From Duncaniella sp. (GTDB lineage Bacteria; Bacteroidota; Bacteroidia; Bacteroidales; Muribaculaceae): 54,156 nucleotides of DNA. Position numbers and translations under genes: made by a program. Position 1 is the first letter of the stretch, and each line of letters begins with the position of its first letter. Below are positions 40,534 to 52,877 of the stretch, piece after piece. The notes below the pieces were generated by a model. The model worked only from the letters and a program-made list of their open reading frames with translations, searched no databases and was not told the origin of the DNA. The stretch is from contig JAIDUB010000050.1 in the NCBI GenBank assembly GCA_029060405.1, positions 1 to 54,156 of the forward strand, written 5' to 3'.

Positions 40534-41574
40534 TTATTCCGACAAACTTCTCGCATGAGATTTTACATCGAAATCAAATCGCGTGTCAACCAAGTCCAGC
40601 AGGAAATTTCCACGGCCATCACTACCTGTCTCAGCATACACAGCTAGAAAACTGATCAGCGGCATAAATTTACCTTCGGGATATTCTATCCTTTCCCATC
40701 CGAACATCAGAACCGGCTTTCCGGTGAGTATTGAAGCTCGCCGTTCATAGGGCACAACAGCCATTTTGTCAAGTGAATCATAAAATGGCATTATATCAGG
40801 CTCTTTATTGTAAAGATATTTATTTATCTGACGTAATTGGTGGGAAAATTCTCCACATCGGTCGAGATGAAAATAAAGCACATATCGAGGGGTATCAATA
40901 GCTAAGTTTTCCACATTATAAAACGAATATTTATCGGAGAAAAAGTGGCAATATCCGGTAAAAAATTTCATCAGCTCATCCACTCTAAATTTTGACTGTG
41001 AGGCATGGAAACCTACATCGGTAATCGGATCCGCGAAAAGAGAGCGAAGGCTCCAATGATATTCGGCCGAAGTCAGACGATTGAAGATATATGTTGCGAT
41101 ATCATTGTCAAATCCCGGTTCCTTTACTACAAGATCCGAACCGATCACATTCTCCTCCATATATCGCTTCAAAATGGAGTTTGAATTTTGCTCTGTTAGT
41201 GTATCTATGACATAGTCACTATTATCCAAATCATCTTCGAGATCTTCAAATAAACCTCCCTCTGACGACGGTTGAGTCTTCACTGTATTCCCGTCCGGAA
41301 GTGAATGAATGGAAGATTGAAAGGCTTTAGGAGAAAGCACTTTATCATTAAGGGCGTCTTCAGTAAGAACTATCAATCCGAGTTGAGGATAATAATCGGC
41401 ATACTTACCTTCATATTCTCCCGGCTCTGTCTTAACCCACAAACCCATTTTCTCGATCGTAACGTTAAGACATTCTGACACTCGCATCAGATCCTTTGAT
41501 AATCGCGAGGGTCTAAGTTCATAGCGGAAACCATCCTTTAAAGAATTGTCGGGGTCAGTCTTAAAAAGATTCAT
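40534..41574 (-). CDS. Hypothetical protein, unknown family
   Basis: 346 residues without signal peptide or membrane segment. The middle has an acidic stretch (GLFEDLEDDLDNSDYVIDTL) and the sequence looks like a real cytosolic protein (MNLFKTDPDNSLKDGFRYEL; SKYADYYPQLGLIVL-like strand region; HWSLRSLFADPITDVGFHAS). I do not recognise the family or any catalytic motif. Its end lies 84 nt before the leucine-rich repeat gene in the same direction. Upstream is a 549-nt gap before rpoC. Confidence 0.6.
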   Translation of the reverse strand: MNLFKTDPDNSLKDGFRYELRPSRLSKDLMRVSECLNVTIEKMGLWVKTEPGEYEGKYADYYPQLGLIVLTEDALNDKVLSPKAFQSSIHSLPDGNTVKTQPSSEGGLFEDLEDDLDNSDYVIDTLTEQNSNSILKRYMEENVIGSDLVVKEPGFDNDIATYIFNRLTSAEYHWSLRSLFADPITDVGFHASQSKFRVDELMKFFTGYCHFFSDKYSFYNVENLAIDTPRYVLYFHLDRCGEFSHQLRQINKYLYNKEPDIMPFYDSLDKMAVVPYERRASILTGKPVLMFGWERIEYPEGKFMPLISFLAVYAETGSDGRGNFLLDLVDTRFDFDVKSHARSLSE

Positions 41575-42068
41575 CTATTAGATTTCAATCTCTCTTCCGG
41601 CTTCGAGTCGAGATATTAACACTGAAACTGCCCCGAAGTGAATGGAAACAGAAGCGTGAAGCCACATTGTTGCTCGCTTCACCAATTGAGGCCTTCGAAC
41701 TGCCCTTTCATCGAAACGAGCAACGAGACCCCACGCCGTATGCATAGTCGCGGCGCTTTCCATCGCGGAAGGCGCGGATATTACATACCCATGAGCATCA
41801 CCGTTGCATGGTTTCCTGATGATGTTGAAGTGTTCGAAGTTTCAATTGGTCAGAAACCAAGCGCCAATAACGCTTTTTTACATTGTGTCCGAAAACTGCA
41901 CGATGCGCAGTTTCGATGTAATCCCACCCGGCCATCCTCACTGACATCCCAAGTTATTGGGCTCACCGTGAGGGTATCGGCGCGGGATCAGAGTGCAAAT
42001 ATAATGATTTTTCTTAAAGTTTGTGATATTTGGGTAAAGAGAAAATCACTAACCTTATCCCTACACGC
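41575..42068. other. Gap between the hypothetical gene and the rpoC terminator, with a possible small ORF
   Basis: On the minus strand an ORF at 41578-41763 (61 codons, MESAATMHTAWGLVARFDER...) stays open upstream of its ATG for at least another 12 codons (GYVISAPSA). I think I have met this translated string in other Bacteroidetes sequences, so it may be a conserved element or a remnant. A hairpin with outer arms TACAT/ATGTA (41879-41920) encloses AAACTGC/GCAGTTT. Nothing else is recognised. Confidence 0.4.
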
Positions 42069-42101
42069 AAAAAGGGCGGCTCGCGTGTGCGGGCCGCCCT
42101 T
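42069..42101 (-). terminator. Terminator of the rpoB-rpoC operon
   Basis: On the minus strand AAGGGCGGC, 12-nt loop, GCCGCCCTT, followed by TTT; it lies about 23 nt after the rpoC stop codon. Confidence 0.88.
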
Positions 42102-42123
42102 GGATATGGTGGGGTTAGCTTTG

Positions 42124-45100
42124 TTATGCTTCTGTAGCGATTACGTCGATGGGCTCTTCATCGAGGGGGGAGGTGGAAAGGATGTCGTCCTTGCCGCCGA
42201 CCACGATGCGCTCGTAGGCGCGGAGTCCGGTACCGGCGGGGATGAGGTGTCCGCAGATGACGTTTTCCTTCATGCCCTCGAGGGTGTCGGTCTTGCCGTT
42301 GATTGCTGCTTCGTTGAGCACCTTGGTGGTTTCCTGGAACGATGCGGCCGACATGAAGCTCGATGTCTGGAGTGCGGCGCGGGTGATACCCTGAAGTGTC
42401 TGCTCGGAGGTGGCGGGCACTGCGTCGCGCACTTCTACGGGACGGAGGTCACGGCGCTTGAGGGCTGAGTTTTCGTCGCGGAGCTTGCGGGCGGTGATGA
42501 TCTGTCCTTTCTGGACATTCTCGCTGTCGCCTGCGTCGGTGACTACTTTCTTGCCCCAGATGCGGTCGTTCTCGTCCATGAAGGCGCGCTTGTCGACGAT
42601 CTGCTCTTCGAGGAAGTTGGTATCGCCCGGATCGAGGATGCGCACCTTGCGCATCATCTGGCGCACGATAACCTCGAAGTGCTTGTCGTTGATCTTCACA
42701 CCCTGCATGCGGTATACGTCCTGAACTTCGTTGACGATGTATTCCTGCACGGCCGTCGGGCCCATGATGTTGAGGATGTCGGCGGGAGTGATGGCACCGT
42801 CGGAGAGCGGAGTACCGGCGCGCACGTAGTCGTTTTCCTGCACGAGGATCTGCTTGGACAGGGGCACGAGGTATTTCTTGACTTCTCCGAGCTTGGAGGT
42901 GACGGAGATTTCGCGGTTGCCTCGCTTAACCTTGCCGAACTTGACCTCGCCGTCGATTTCCGACACGATGGCGGGATTGGACGGGTTGCGTGCCTCGAAG
43001 AGCTCGGTGACACGGGGAAGACCACCGGTGATGTCACCGGCGTTGCCGGCGGCGCGGGGTATCTTGACGAAGATTTCACCGGGCTTGAGCACGGCATCTT
43101 CGTCGACCATGAGGTGGGCACCCACGGGGAGAGCGTAGGTCTTGAGCACCTGTCCGTTCTCGTCGAGGATGTTGGCTTCGGGCACTTTGCCGCGGTCCTT
43201 TGACTCGATGATGATCTTCTCGCGGAGACCGGTCTGCTCGTCGGAATCGACGCGGTAGGTGACGTTCTCCTCAAGGTTGACATACTTGACGCGACCACCT
43301 ACTTCCGATACGATAACGGCGTTGAAGGGGTCCCATTCGCATATCACATCGCCTTTCTTGATGTCGTCGCCATTGTCGAAGTAGAGCTTGGCGCCGTAGG
43401 GGATATTGGCGGTGGTGAGCATCATGCCGGTCTTTGCATCCATGATGCGCATTTCGGCAAGACGGCCTATCACGACCTTGACCTTGCGGTCGTTGACAAC
43501 CTCGTCGGTGTCGACGGTGCGGAGCTCGTCGATTTCAAGCTTGCCGTCGTAGCGGGAGGTGATAGAAGATACGGCTGCGATATTCGAGGCCACACCACCG
43601 ACGTGGAATGTACGGAGGGTAAGCTGAGTACCGGGCTCACCGATCGACTGGGCGGCGATGACACCGACGGCCTCGCCTTTCTGCACCATGCGGTGGGTGG
43701 CGAGGTTGCGGCCGTAGCACTTGGCGCAGACGCCTTTCTTGGCCTCACAGGTGAGCACGGAGCGGATTTCGACGCTCTCGATGGGCGACTCGTTTATGCG
43801 GTCGGCTGCGATGTCGTTGATTTCCTCGCCGGCAGCCACGATGAGCTCGCCTGTGGTGGGATCAACGATGTCGTGAACCGATACACGGCCGAGGATGCGC
43901 TCGCCGAGCGAAGCAACGACCTCGTCGTTGTTCTTGATCTCGGTGCACACGAGGCCGCGGAGCGTACCGCAGTCTTCCTCGTTGATGATCACGTCGTGGG
44001 CCACGTCGACGAGACGGCGGGTTAGATAACCGGCGTCGGCAGTCTTGAGCGCGGTATCGGCGAGACCCTTACGGGCACCGTGGGTGGAGATGAAGTACTC
44101 GAGCACCGAAAGACCCTCCTTGAAGTTGGCAAGAATCGGGTTCTCGATGATCTGACCGCCTTCGGCACCTGATTTCTGAGGCTTGGCCATAAGACCACGC
44201 ATACCGGAGAGCTGACGGATCTGGTCGCGCGAACCACGGGCACCGGAGTCGAGCATCATGTATACAGGGTTGAAGCCCTGCTGGTCGGCCGAAATCTGCT
44301 TCATGAGCGTGTCGGCCAGACGGGAGTTGACGTGTGTCCAGATATCGATGATCTGGTTGTAGCGCTCGTTGTTGGTGATGAAGCCCATCGCGTAGTTGTT
44401 GAGGACTTCCTGTACCTGCTCGTAGCCTTCGCGCACATACTGCTCTTTCTCGGCAGGGATGAGCACGTCGCCGAGGTTGAACGACAGACCGCCCTTGAAC
44501 GCCATGTAGTATCCGAGGTTCTTGATGTCGTCGAGGAACTGAGCCGAGCGGGGTATACCGCAATATTTGATTACCTTGGAGATGATGGTACGGAGAGACT
44601 TCTTAGAAAGAATCTCGTTGACGTAACCGATTTCCTTAGGCACGTACTGGTTGACGAGCACGCGGCCCACGGAGGTATTCTCCACGAGGTGCTTGATGGG
44701 ATTGCCGTTTTCGTCGATATCGTCCACAACCACCGAGATGGGGGCGTGGAGAGTCACGCGGCCTTCATTGTAAGCGATCTGAGCTTCCTCGGGACCGTAG
44801 AACTTCAGGCCTTCGCCCTTGTCGCCCTTGCGGAGCTTGGTGATGTAGTACAGACCGAGCACCATGTCCTGAGAGGGCACGGTGATAGGCGCACCGTTGG
44901 CGGGGTTGAGGATGTTGTGGGAGCCGAGCATGAGGAGCTGAGCCTCGAGCACGGCCTCGTTGCCGAGGGGAAGGTGCACGGCCATCTGGTCACCGTCGAA
45001 GTCGGCGTTGAATGCCGTACATGCGAGCGGGTGGAGCTGGATAGCCTTTCCTTCGATCATCTTGGGCTGGAATGCCTGAATACCGAGACGGTGAAGTGTC

Positions 45101-46422
45101 GGGGCACGGTTGAGCAGCACGGGATGACCTTTCATCACGTATTCGAGGATGTCCCATACGACGGGCTCCTTGCGGTCAACGATCTTCTTGGCCGACTTCA
45201 CGGTCTTTACGATGCCGCGCTCGATGAGCTTGCGGATCACAAACGGCTTGTAGAGCTCGGCCGCCATATCCTTGGGCAGACCGCACTCGTGCATCTTGAG
45301 CTCGGGACCTACGACGATAACCGAACGGGCCGAGTAGTCGACACGCTTACCGAGAAGGTTCTGACGGAAGCGACCCTGCTTACCCTTGAGCGAGTCAGAG
45401 AGCGACTTGAGGGGACGGTTGGCCTCGGTCTTTACGGCCGATGACTTGCGCGAGTTGTCGAGCAGCGAATCGACGGCTTCCTGAAGCATGCGCTTCTCGT
45501 TGCGGAGAATCACTTCGGGAGCCTTGATCTCGATGAGGCGTTTCAGGCGGTTGTTGCGGATGATAACGCGGCGATAGAGGTCGTTGAGGTCAGATGTAGC
45601 GAATCGGCCGCCATCGAGGGGCACGAGGGGACGGAGTTCGGGGGGAATCACGGGAATCACCTTCATCACCATCCACTCGGGACGGTTGCGGTGGCGCGAA
45701 GCGCGGAACGATTCCACGACCTGAAGGCGCTTGAGAGCCTCGGTCTTGCGCTGCTGCGAGCCTTCGGCGTTGGCCTGATCACGCAGAGCGTAGGAGAGGC
45801 TGTCGAGGTCGAGATCCTTGAGCAGGTCATATACGGCCTCGGCGCCCATCTTGGCGATGAACTTGTTGGGGTCATCGTCGGGGAGGAACTGATTTTCCTG
45901 CGGGAGCTTTTCGAGAATGTCGAAATACTCTTCCTCAGTGAGGAGCTGGAGCTTTTCAACGGGATTGTCGAGCTCGGCAGCTGCCCCGGGCTGTATCACT
46001 ACGTAGCGCTCGTAGTAGATCACAGCGTCGAGCTTCTTGGAGGGAAGGCCGAGAAGGTAGCCGATCTTGTTGGGTAGAGAGCGGAAATACCATATGTGGG
46101 CCACGGGCACTACCAGCTCGATGTGACCCATGCGCTCGCGGCGCACTTTCTTTTCGGTAACTTCCACACCGCAGCGGTCGCAGGTGATACCGCGGTAGCG
46201 GATGCGCTTGTATTTTCCGCAGTGGCACTCGTAGTCCTTGACGGGACCGAAGATGCGCTCGCAGAAAAGGCCGTCGCGCTCGGGCTTATAGGTGCGGTAG
46301 TTGATTGTTTCGGGTTTTAACACTTCACCGCTTGACTTTTCGAGGATCTCCTCGGGCGAAGCGAGGCCGATGGAGATTTTCGAGAAGCCGGTCTTGGTTT
46401 TGGGTTCTTTTCTAAATGCCAT
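42124..46422 (-). CDS. rpoC: RNA polymerase beta' subunit
   Basis: 1432 residues, full length for Bacteroidetes. The N-terminal zinc site ([20 protein letters not shown], about 70-90), the active-site [15 protein letters not shown] (about 470) with its three catalytic Asp residues, and the second zinc site (CGTLRGLVC... [16 protein letters not shown]) are all present. It forms the core enzyme with RpoB and RpoA. It follows rpoB by 81 nt and ends in a terminator. Confidence 0.98.
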   Translation of the reverse strand: MAFRKEPKTKTGFSKISIGLASPEEILEKSSGEVLKPETINYRTYKPERDGLFCERIFGPVKDYECHCGKYKRIRYRGITCDRCGVEVTEKKVRRERMGHIELVVPVAHIWYFRSLPNKIGYLLGLPSKKLDAVIYYERYVVIQPGAAAELDNPVEKLQLLTEEEYFDILEKLPQENQFLPDDDPNKFIAKMGAEAVYDLLKDLDLDSLSYALRDQANAEGSQQRKTEALKRLQVVESFRASRHRNRPEWMVMKVIPVIPPELRPLVPLDGGRFATSDLNDLYRRVIIRNNRLKRLIEIKAPEVILRNEKRMLQEAVDSLLDNSRKSSAVKTEANRPLKSLSDSLKGKQGRFRQNLLGKRVDYSARSVIVVGPELKMHECGLPKDMAAELYKPFVIRKLIERGIVKTVKSAKKIVDRKEPVVWDILEYVMKGHPVLLNRAPTLHRLGIQAFQPKMIEGKAIQLHPLACTAFNADFDGDQMAVHLPLGNEAVLEAQLLMLGSHNILNPANGAPITVPSQDMVLGLYYITKLRKGDKGEGLKFYGPEEAQIAYNEGRVTLHAPISVVVDDIDENGNPIKHLVENTSVGRVLVNQYVPKEIGYVNEILSKKSLRTIISKVIKYCGIPRSAQFLDDIKNLGYYMAFKGGLSFNLGDVLIPAEKEQYVREGYEQVQEVLNNYAMGFITNNERYNQIIDIWTHVNSRLADTLMKQISADQQGFNPVYMMLDSGARGSRDQIRQLSGMRGLMAKPQKSGAEGGQIIENPILANFKEGLSVLEYFISTHGARKGLADTALKTADAGYLTRRLVDVAHDVIINEEDCGTLRGLVCTEIKNNDEVVASLGERILGRVSVHDIVDPTTGELIVAAGEEINDIAADRINESPIESVEIRSVLTCEAKKGVCAKCYGRNLATHRMVQKGEAVGVIAAQSIGEPGTQLTLRTFHVGGVASNIAAVSSITSRYDGKLEIDELRTVDTDEVVNDRKVKVVIGRLAEMRIMDAKTGMMLTTANIPYGAKLYFDNGDDIKKGDVICEWDPFNAVIVSEVGGRVKYVNLEENVTYRVDSDEQTGLREKIIIESKDRGKVPEANILDENGQVLKTYALPVGAHLMVDEDAVLKPGEIFVKIPRAAGNAGDITGGLPRVTELFEARNPSNPAIVSEIDGEVKFGKVKRGNREISVTSKLGEVKKYLVPLSKQILVQENDYVRAGTPLSDGAITPADILNIMGPTAVQEYIVNEVQDVYRMQGVKINDKHFEVIVRQMMRKVRILDPGDTNFLEEQIVDKRAFMDENDRIWGKKVVTDAGDSENVQKGQIITARKLRDENSALKRRDLRPVEVRDAVPATSEQTLQGITRAALQTSSFMSAASFQETTKVLNEAAINGKTDTLEGMKENVICGHLIPAGTGLRAYERIVVGGKDDILSTSPLDEEPIDVIATEA

Positions 46423-46503
46423 ATTATATTGGTGAATCAGAACAGGTGTTGAAAAATCAAAAATTGAGGAGAAAATATCGAGGAGAGGATATCCGCTGCG
46501 GGT

Positions 46504-49500
46504 TTACTGCTCGAGGTTGATGCTCAGACCCAGACCGCGGAGCTCGTGGAGAAGCACGTTGAGCGACTCGGGGATACCGGGCTGGGGCATTGCGTCGCCC
46601 TTTACGATAGCCTCGTAGGTCTTGCTGCGGCCGGTCACGTCGTCACTCTTGACGGTGATGATCTCCTGAAGGATGTGGGCGGCGCCGAATGCTTCGAGCG
46701 CCCAAACCTCCATCTCACCGAAGCGCTGACCACCGAACTGTGCTTTACCGCCGAGGGGCTGCTGGGTGATGAGCGAGTACGGACCGATCGAGCGGGCGTG
46801 CATCTTGTCTTCAACCATGTGGCCGAGCTTAAGCATGTAGATCACACCCACGGTAGCGGGCTGGTCGAAACGCTCGCCGGTACCGCCGTCGTAGAGATAG
46901 GTCTTACCGTAGCGGGGCACACCGGCTTTGTCGGTCCACGCATTGAGGTCGTCGAGCGACGCACCGTCGAAGATGGGAGTAGCGAATTTCTCGCCCAGCT
47001 CGCGGCCGGCCCATCCGAGCACGGTCTCGAAGATCTGACCGAGGTTCATACGCGAAGGCACACCCAGAGGGTTGAGGACGATATCGACAGGCGTACCGTC
47101 GGCAAGGAAGGGCATATCTTCCTGACGCACGATGCGCGACACGATACCCTTGTTACCGTGACGACCTGCCATCTTGTCGCCTACGGATATCTTACGCTTC
47201 TTGGCCACGTAAACCTTGGCCATCTTCATGATGCCCGAGGGAAGCTCGTCGCCTATCGAGATGTCAAATTTCTTGCGGCGCAGCTCGGCGTCGATTTCCT
47301 TTGACTTGCGGAGATAGTTGACGATAGTGGCGCGGATCATGTCGTTGCGGTGTGCGTCGGCGGTCCACTTGGAGAGGTTGATGGTGTCGTAGTTGATTTC
47401 GCGGAGCACCGAAGCCGAGAACTTGGCGCCCTTGGGAATAACGTCGGTGCCGAGGAAATCCTTGACGCCCTGCGAGGTCTTGCCTGCGGTGAGGGTCATG
47501 AGTTTGTCGACAAGCACGTCCTTGAGAGCCGAGAGCTTTTCTTCATATTCCTCGTCGAGACGGGGCAGAAGGGCGTTGGTGGCTTTTTTCTTATTTTTCT
47601 TCTCAGCACGCTGGAAGAGGTTGGTACCTATCACCACACCCTTGAGCGAGGGAGTAGCCTTGAGTGAAGCATCCTTCACATCGCCGGCCTTGTCGCCGAA
47701 GATGGCGCGGAGGAGTTTCTCCTCGGGAGTGGGATCGCTTTCACCCTTGGGGGTGATCTTACCTATCATGATGTCGCCGGGGACGATGTGGGCGCCGACG
47801 CGCACGATACCGCGCTCGTCGAGGTCTTTCGTAGCGTCCTCGCTTACATTGGGGATGTCGGAAGTGAGCTCTTCCATGCCTCGCTTGGTCTCGCGCACCT
47901 CGAGGGTGTATTCGTCGACGTGAACCGAGGTGAGGATATCTTCACGCACCACGCGCTCGTTGAGCACGATTGCGTCCTCATAGTTGTAACCCTTCCAAGG
48001 CATGAAAGCGACCTTGAGGTTGCGGCCGAGGGCGAGTTCGCCGTTCTCGGTGGAGTAACCTTCGGTGAGTATTTCACCACCTTCCACGCGCTGTCCCTTG
48101 CTGCAGATGGGACGGAGGTCGATGGTAGTGCTCTGGTTGGTCTTGCGGAACTTGGGAAGGTGATATTCCTTGACGGCCGGCTCGAAGGAAACGAATTCCT
48201 CGTCCTCGGTGCGGTCATAGCGGATGCGGATCACGGTAGCGTCGACAAATTCGATCACGCCGGGACCTTCGGCCATAACCTGAGTGCGGCTGTCGCGGAT
48301 GAGCTGGCCTTCGAGACCGGTACCTACGATAGGCGCCTCGCTGCGGAGCAGGGGCACAGCCTGACGCATCATGTTCGATCCCATGAGGGCACGGTTAGCG
48401 TCGTCGTGCTCAAGGAAGGGGATGAGCGATGCTGCGATAGATGCGATCTGTGTGGGCGATACGTCCATGAGCTGAACCTGCTCGGGAGCAACGATAGGGA
48501 AGTCGGCGTCAAGACGGGCTTTCACGCGGTCGTTGACAAACTTACCGTCGTCCTCCACGGGAGCGTTGCCCTGAGCGATGATCTTGCCTTCCTCGATTTC
48601 AGCGGTCATGTATACGACTTCGTCGTTGTTGAGGTTGACGCGGCCATCCTTAACCTCGCGGTAGGGAGTCTCGATAAAGCCGAGATCATTGATCTTGGCA
48701 TAGACGCAGAGCGAGGAGATAAGACCGATGTTGGGGCCTTCAGGGGTCTCGATAGGACAGAGACGGCCATAGTGGGTATAGTGTACGTCGCGCACCTCGA
48801 AGCCCGCACGCTCACGCGAAAGACCGCCGGGGCCGAGGGCCGACATACGGCGCTTGTGGGTGATCTCGGCCAGAGGGTTGGTCTGGTCCATGAACTGCGA
48901 CAGGGCGTTGGTGCCGAAGTAGGTGTTGATTACCGACGAAATGGTCTTGGCGTTGATGAGGTCGATGGGGGTGAACACCTCGTTGTCGCGCACGTTCATG
49001 CGCTCGCGGATGGTGCGTGACATGCGGGCGAGACCCACGCCGAACTGGTTGTAGAGCTGCTCGCCTACGGTACGCACGCGACGGTTGCTCAAGTGGTCGA
49101 TATCATCCACATCGGTCTTCGAGTTTATAAGCTCGATAAGATACTTGATGATGGCGATGATATCCTCGCGGGTGAGCACCTTCACGTCCATCGAAGTGGT
49201 GAGGCCGAGTTTCTTGTTGATACGGTAGCGGCCTACCTCGCCGAGGTCATAACGCTTCTCCGAGAAGAAGAGGTTGGTGATAACCTCGCGGGCCGAAGCA
49301 TCGTCCGGCGGCTCGGCGTTGCGGAGCTGGCGGTAGATGTACTGGATTGCCTCTTTCTCGGAGTTGGAGGTATCTTTCTGGAGAGTATTGAATATGATGG
49401 AGTAGTCGGAAGTGTTGGCATCTTCCTTGTGGAGAAGGATGTTGGACACGCCCGAATCGAGAATCTGCTGTATGTGTTCTTCCTCAAGCACTGTCTCGCG

Positions 49501-50316
49501 GTCGAGAATCACCTCGTTACGCTCGAGCGACACCACTTCACCGGTATCCTCGTCGACGAAGTCCTCTACCCAAGTGCGGAGCACGCGGGCTGCGAGTTTG
49601 CGGCCTACGGCCTTCTTGAGATTGGTCTTGTTGACCTTGATTTCCTCGGCAAGTCCGAAGATTTCGATGATGTCCTTGTCGCTTTCGAGACCGATGGCGC
49701 GCAGAAGAGTGGTCACGGGGAGTTTCTTCTTGCGGTCGATGTAAGCATACATGACATTGTTGATGTCAGTGGCAAACTCGATCCAAGATCCGCGGAAAGG
49801 AATGATACGGGCCGAGTAGAGTTTGGTGCCGTTGGCATGGGTGCTCTGGCCGAAGAATACGCCGGGCGAGCGGTGGAGCTGCGACACTACGACGCGCTCG
49901 GCACCGTTGATGACGAAAGTTCCGTTGGCGGTCATGTAGGGGATGGGACCCAGATACACGTCCTGAATCACCGTAGCGAAATCCTCGTGGTCAGGATCGG
50001 TACAATAGAGTTTCAGCTTTGCCTTGAGGGGCACACTGTAGGTGAGGCCGCGCTCCAGACACTCCTCGATGGTGTAGCGGGGAGGATCGATATAGTAATC
50101 GAGAAATTCGAGCACGAAATTGTTGCGGGTGTCGGCAATGGGGAAATTCTCGGCGAAAACCTTGAAAAGGCCTTCGTTTTTACGCTTTTCCGGCGGGGTG
50201 TCGAGCTGGAGGAAGTCCTGAAACGACTTGAGCTGCACCTCCAGAAAGTCGGGGTAAGGAAGGGGATTCTTTACCGTCGAGAAATTTACACGGGGTTTTG
50301 CTGTAGGAACTGACAT
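46504..50316 (-). CDS. rpoB: RNA polymerase beta subunit
   Basis: 1270 residues, the usual Bacteroidetes length. The rifampicin region ([30 protein letters not shown], about 475-505) and the C-terminal [20 protein letters not shown] are intact; no unusual substitution is apparent in the rifampicin pocket by eye. Catalytic subunit of transcription. It starts 306 nt after rplL, with a terminator-like hairpin in the gap (50561-50599), so it is probably partly uncoupled from the ribosomal protein genes. Confidence 0.98.
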   Translation of the reverse strand: MSVPTAKPRVNFSTVKNPLPYPDFLEVQLKSFQDFLQLDTPPEKRKNEGLFKVFAENFPIADTRNNFVLEFLDYYIDPPRYTIEECLERGLTYSVPLKAKLKLYCTDPDHEDFATVIQDVYLGPIPYMTANGTFVINGAERVVVSQLHRSPGVFFGQSTHANGTKLYSARIIPFRGSWIEFATDINNVMYAYIDRKKKLPVTTLLRAIGLESDKDIIEIFGLAEEIKVNKTNLKKAVGRKLAARVLRTWVEDFVDEDTGEVVSLERNEVILDRETVLEEEHIQQILDSGVSNILLHKEDANTSDYSIIFNTLQKDTSNSEKEAIQYIYRQLRNAEPPDDASAREVITNLFFSEKRYDLGEVGRYRINKKLGLTTSMDVKVLTREDIIAIIKYLIELINSKTDVDDIDHLSNRRVRTVGEQLYNQFGVGLARMSRTIRERMNVRDNEVFTPIDLINAKTISSVINTYFGTNALSQFMDQTNPLAEITHKRRMSALGPGGLSRERAGFEVRDVHYTHYGRLCPIETPEGPNIGLISSLCVYAKINDLGFIETPYREVKDGRVNLNNDEVVYMTAEIEEGKIIAQGNAPVEDDGKFVNDRVKARLDADFPIVAPEQVQLMDVSPTQIASIAASLIPFLEHDDANRALMGSNMMRQAVPLLRSEAPIVGTGLEGQLIRDSRTQVMAEGPGVIEFVDATVIRIRYDRTEDEEFVSFEPAVKEYHLPKFRKTNQSTTIDLRPICSKGQRVEGGEILTEGYSTENGELALGRNLKVAFMPWKGYNYEDAIVLNERVVREDILTSVHVDEYTLEVRETKRGMEELTSDIPNVSEDATKDLDERGIVRVGAHIVPGDIMIGKITPKGESDPTPEEKLLRAIFGDKAGDVKDASLKATPSLKGVVIGTNLFQRAEKKNKKKATNALLPRLDEEYEEKLSALKDVLVDKLMTLTAGKTSQGVKDFLGTDVIPKGAKFSASVLREINYDTINLSKWTADAHRNDMIRATIVNYLRKSKEIDAELRRKKFDISIGDELPSGIMKMAKVYVAKKRKISVGDKMAGRHGNKGIVSRIVRQEDMPFLADGTPVDIVLNPLGVPSRMNLGQIFETVLGWAGRELGEKFATPIFDGASLDDLNAWTDKAGVPRYGKTYLYDGGTGERFDQPATVGVIYMLKLGHMVEDKMHARSIGPYSLITQQPLGGKAQFGGQRFGEMEVWALEAFGAAHILQEIITVKSDDVTGRSKTYEAIVKGDAMPQPGIPESLNVLLHELRGLGLSINLEQ

Positions 50317-50560
50317 CTGTTGAAGTCGATTGGATTATTTCGTAAAAAATTGCACTCTGTAGGAGAATCAATAAAAGGTGTGAATTAACACTATTTAACG
50401 CGCGGCCAATATATTATGTAACACATCGGATGTGAAGATGATTGGATACCCGGCTCTGACGAACCATAAGAGGGGGTAAAAGAGCCTCGGCCGACGAAAC
50501 TTTTATTGATAAATAAATTTATTTAGGATTTTTTAATCAAATCCTTAGGCTTAAATACGC

Positions 50561-50599
50561 AAAAAGGTTAAGAACCTTCCTGAGGAAGGATTCTTAACC
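50561..50599 (-). terminator. Terminator/attenuator between rplL and rpoB
   Basis: On the minus strand GGTTAAGAATCCTTCC, 3-nt loop, GGAAGGTTCTTAACC (15 pairs, one bulge), then TTTTT. It comes 24 nt after the rplL stop. The remaining 240 nt before rpoB contain a second small hairpin (AGGATTT/AAATCCT, about 50525-50545) and no clear promoter, so polymerase genes must depend on read-through or a promoter that I cannot see. Confidence 0.88.
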
Positions 50600-50622
50600 A
50601 TGTGACCTTGAAAGGGGGTCAA

Positions 50623-50997
50623 TTATTTGAGCTCAACCTCAGCGCCAGCTTCTTCGAGCTGCTTCTTGAGACCCTCGGCATCAGCCTTGGAGAGACCTTC
50701 CTTGAGTACGGAGGGAGCACCGTCAACCATTTCCTTAGCTTCCTTGAGGCCAAGACCGGTGAGCTCCTTAACGAGCTTAACAACGGCGAGCTTGGAAGCA
50801 CCGGCCGACTTGAGGACTACGTCGAAAGCAGTCTTTTCTTCAGCGGCGGGAGCACCGGCAGCGGGACCGGCTGCAACAGCTACAGCAGCAGCTGCGGGTT
50901 CGATACCATATTCCTCCTTGAGGATCTGAGCGAGTTCGTTTACTTCCTTAACGGTGAGGTTAACAAGTTGTTCTGCAAAAGCTTTTAAATCTGCCAT
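50623..50997 (-). CDS. rplL: Ribosomal protein bL12 (L7/L12)
   Basis: 124 residues. The N-terminal dimer domain ([20 protein letters not shown]), Ala-rich hinge ([20 protein letters not shown]) and the C-terminal factor-binding domain ([20 protein letters not shown] ... [15 protein letters not shown]) are complete. It forms the ribosomal stalk that recruits elongation factors. It follows rplJ by 89 nt; the two are normally regulated together with L10 binding to the mRNA leader. Confidence 0.97.
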   Translation of the reverse strand: MADLKAFAEQLVNLTVKEVNELAQILKEEYGIEPAAAAVAVAAGPAAGAPAAEEKTAFDVVLKSAGASKLAVVKLVKELTGLGLKEAKEMVDGAPSVLKEGLSKADAEGLKKQLEEAGAEVELK

Positions 50998-51086
50998 TTT
51001 AGTATAGTATTATTTGATTTATCTAATGTGGGTTAAATTGAAAAGTCGAGGATTGAGAGGGTGATGGACGGGACAGTGCCCGGGGA

Positions 51087-51611
51087 TCAGTCTTCCTTCT
51101 TTGAAAGGGTCTCGAGGATGCCGTGGAGCTTGGTAGCGCCGCTGTTGAGAGCCGAGATGACATTCTTGGCGGGCGACTGGAGCAGAGCCACAACGTCGGC
51201 GATGAGCTCGTTTTTGCTCTTGATAGCGCAGAGAGCGTCGAGCTGGTCTTCACCTACATATACGGTCTCTTCCACATAAGCAGCCTTGAGGCGGGGAAGG
51301 GTCATGTCTTTCTTGACGAAATCCTTGATGAGCTTGGCGGGAGCGTTGCCCACGTTGGAGCACATCAGAGAGGTTGCGCCATGAAGGGCACCGTAGAGTT
51401 CCGAGTAGTCACCTTCCATCGACTCGAGAGCCTTGTGGAGAAGGGTGTTCTTTACAACCACGAGCTTTACATCGGCCTTGTTGCAGGCGCGGCGGAGAGC
51501 GGTGGTCTTTTCGGCGTCGAGGCCGGCGGTCTCTACGAGATAAAAGCAGCTGTACTCTTTGAGCGTATCAGCAATCTTTTCAATTACTATGATTTTATCT
51601 TCCTTTTTCAT
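51087..51611 (-). CDS. rplJ: Ribosomal protein uL10
   Basis: 174 residues. The N-terminal rRNA-binding domain (KEDKIIVIEKIADTLKEYSC, SLMCSNVGNAPAKLIKDF) and the C-terminal helix that binds bL12 dimers (KNVISALNSGATKLHGILET) are present. It anchors the stalk and, in many bacteria, represses its own operon. It lies 20 nt after rplA. Confidence 0.96.
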   Translation of the reverse strand: MKKEDKIIVIEKIADTLKEYSCFYLVETAGLDAEKTTALRRACNKADVKLVVVKNTLLHKALESMEGDYSELYGALHGATSLMCSNVGNAPAKLIKDFVKKDMTLPRLKAAYVEETVYVGEDQLDALCAIKSKNELIADVVALLQSPAKNVISALNSGATKLHGILETLSKKED

Positions 51612-51631
51612 TGTCAGGTGAGCTTAAAGGG

Positions 51632-52327
51632 TTATGCGTCGACAGATTTAGAGTCGACTTTAATGCCGGGACTCATTGTGCTCGAAAGATAAATGCTCTT
51701 GATATAAGTACCCTTGGCGGTAGCGGGTTTCAGCTTGATGAGAGTGTTGACAAATTCGCGGGCGTTCTGCTCCATCTGCTCGGGGGTGAAGCTCACCTTG
51801 CCGATCGAAGAGTGAACGATACCGTTCTTGTCGACCTTGAAGTCAATCTTACCTTTCTTAACTTCTTCCACAGCCTTGGCAACATCGACGGTCACTGTAC
51901 CGCTCTTGGGGTTAGGCATCAGGCCACGGGGACCGAGGATACGGCCGAGGGCACCGATCTTACCCATGATAGCGGGCTGGGTGATGATAACGTCGACATC
52001 GGTCCAGCCACCCTTGATTTTCTCGATGTATTCGTCGAGACCAACGTAGTCAGCGCCGGCAGCCTTGGCGGCAGCCTCAGCCTCGGGAGAGCAGAGCACG
52101 AGCACGCGCACTGTCTTACCGGTACCGTTGGGGAGGGTAACGACGCCACGTACCATCTGGTTGGCCTTACGGGGGTCAACGCCAAGACGCACGTCGATGT
52201 CAAGTGAAGAGTCAAACTTGGTGAAAGTGATGTCCTTTACAAGCTTGCAAGCCTCAGCGAGAGTATAGGTTTTTCCTGCTTCAATCTTCGACTGGGCTAA
52301 CTTTTGATTTTTAGTAAGTTTACTCAT
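51632..52327 (-). CDS. rplA: Ribosomal protein uL1
   Basis: 231 residues, normal length. The motifs [40 protein letters not shown] and [20 protein letters not shown] are typical. It forms the L1 stalk, and in many bacteria it represses the L11 operon by binding to the mRNA leader; an inverted repeat in the nusG-rplK gap (52878-52964) could be such a site. It lies 14 nt after rplK. Confidence 0.97.
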   Translation of the reverse strand: MSKLTKNQKLAQSKIEAGKTYTLAEACKLVKDITFTKFDSSLDIDVRLGVDPRKANQMVRGVVTLPNGTGKTVRVLVLCSPEAEAAAKAAGADYVGLDEYIEKIKGGWTDVDVIITQPAIMGKIGALGRILGPRGLMPNPKSGTVTVDVAKAVEEVKKGKIDFKVDKNGIVHSSIGKVSFTPEQMEQNAREFVNTLIKLKPATAKGTYIKSIYLSSTMSPGIKVDSKSVDA

Positions 52328-52341
52328 AATTCTATCGGAGA

Positions 52342-52785
52342 TTAAATGTTTTCAGGGAAAGCACCCTTAACTGTGATACCCATGCTGCGGGCGGTGCCGG
52401 CTACCATCTTCATTGCTGATTCTACGGTGAAGCAGTTGAGGTCAGGCATCTTGTCTTCAGCAATAGTCTTTACCGTTTCCCAAGTCACTTCTGCAACTTT
52501 CTTACGGTTAGGCTGAGCCGAACCGCTCTTGATCTTTGCAGCCTCGAGGAGCTGGATAGCTACGGGAGGAGTCTTAACGACGAAGTCAAAAGACTTGTCA
52601 GTGTAATAAGTGATAACTACAGGGAGGATCTTACCTGCCTTGTCCTGGGTGCGGGCATTGAACTGCTTGCAGAACTCCATGATGTTGATACCCTTGCTAC
52701 CAAGAGCAGGACCTACTGGAGGCGAAGGGTTGGCTGCGCCACCCTTGATCTGCAATTTAATCTGTCCGGCAATTTCTTTAGCCAT
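52342..52785 (-). CDS. rplK: Ribosomal protein uL11
   Basis: 147 residues. [20 protein letters not shown] (N-terminal) and the rRNA-binding C-terminal domain ([20 protein letters not shown]) are typical. It binds the GTPase centre of 23S rRNA. A 197-nt leader separates it from nusG. Confidence 0.97.
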   Translation of the reverse strand: MAKEIAGQIKLQIKGGAANPSPPVGPALGSKGINIMEFCKQFNARTQDKAGKILPVVITYYTDKSFDFVVKTPPVAIQLLEAAKIKSGSAQPNRKKVAEVTWETVKTIAEDKMPDLNCFTVESAMKMVAGTARSMGITVKGAFPENI

Positions 52786-52877
52786 TGTTGAATTAAATTA
52801 AAATTAATGATTCGGTTAAACGATTTCTTGAGCTGGCCGACCGGATTGGTTTCCGCCTCGTAACCGGCATAACACCA

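Noticed and set aside
47788-50313. Long plus-strand frames of 410 and 406 codons, and one of 370 codons at 44332-45444
   Set aside because: They are antisense to rpoB and rpoC and arise from the codon bias of these highly expressed genes.
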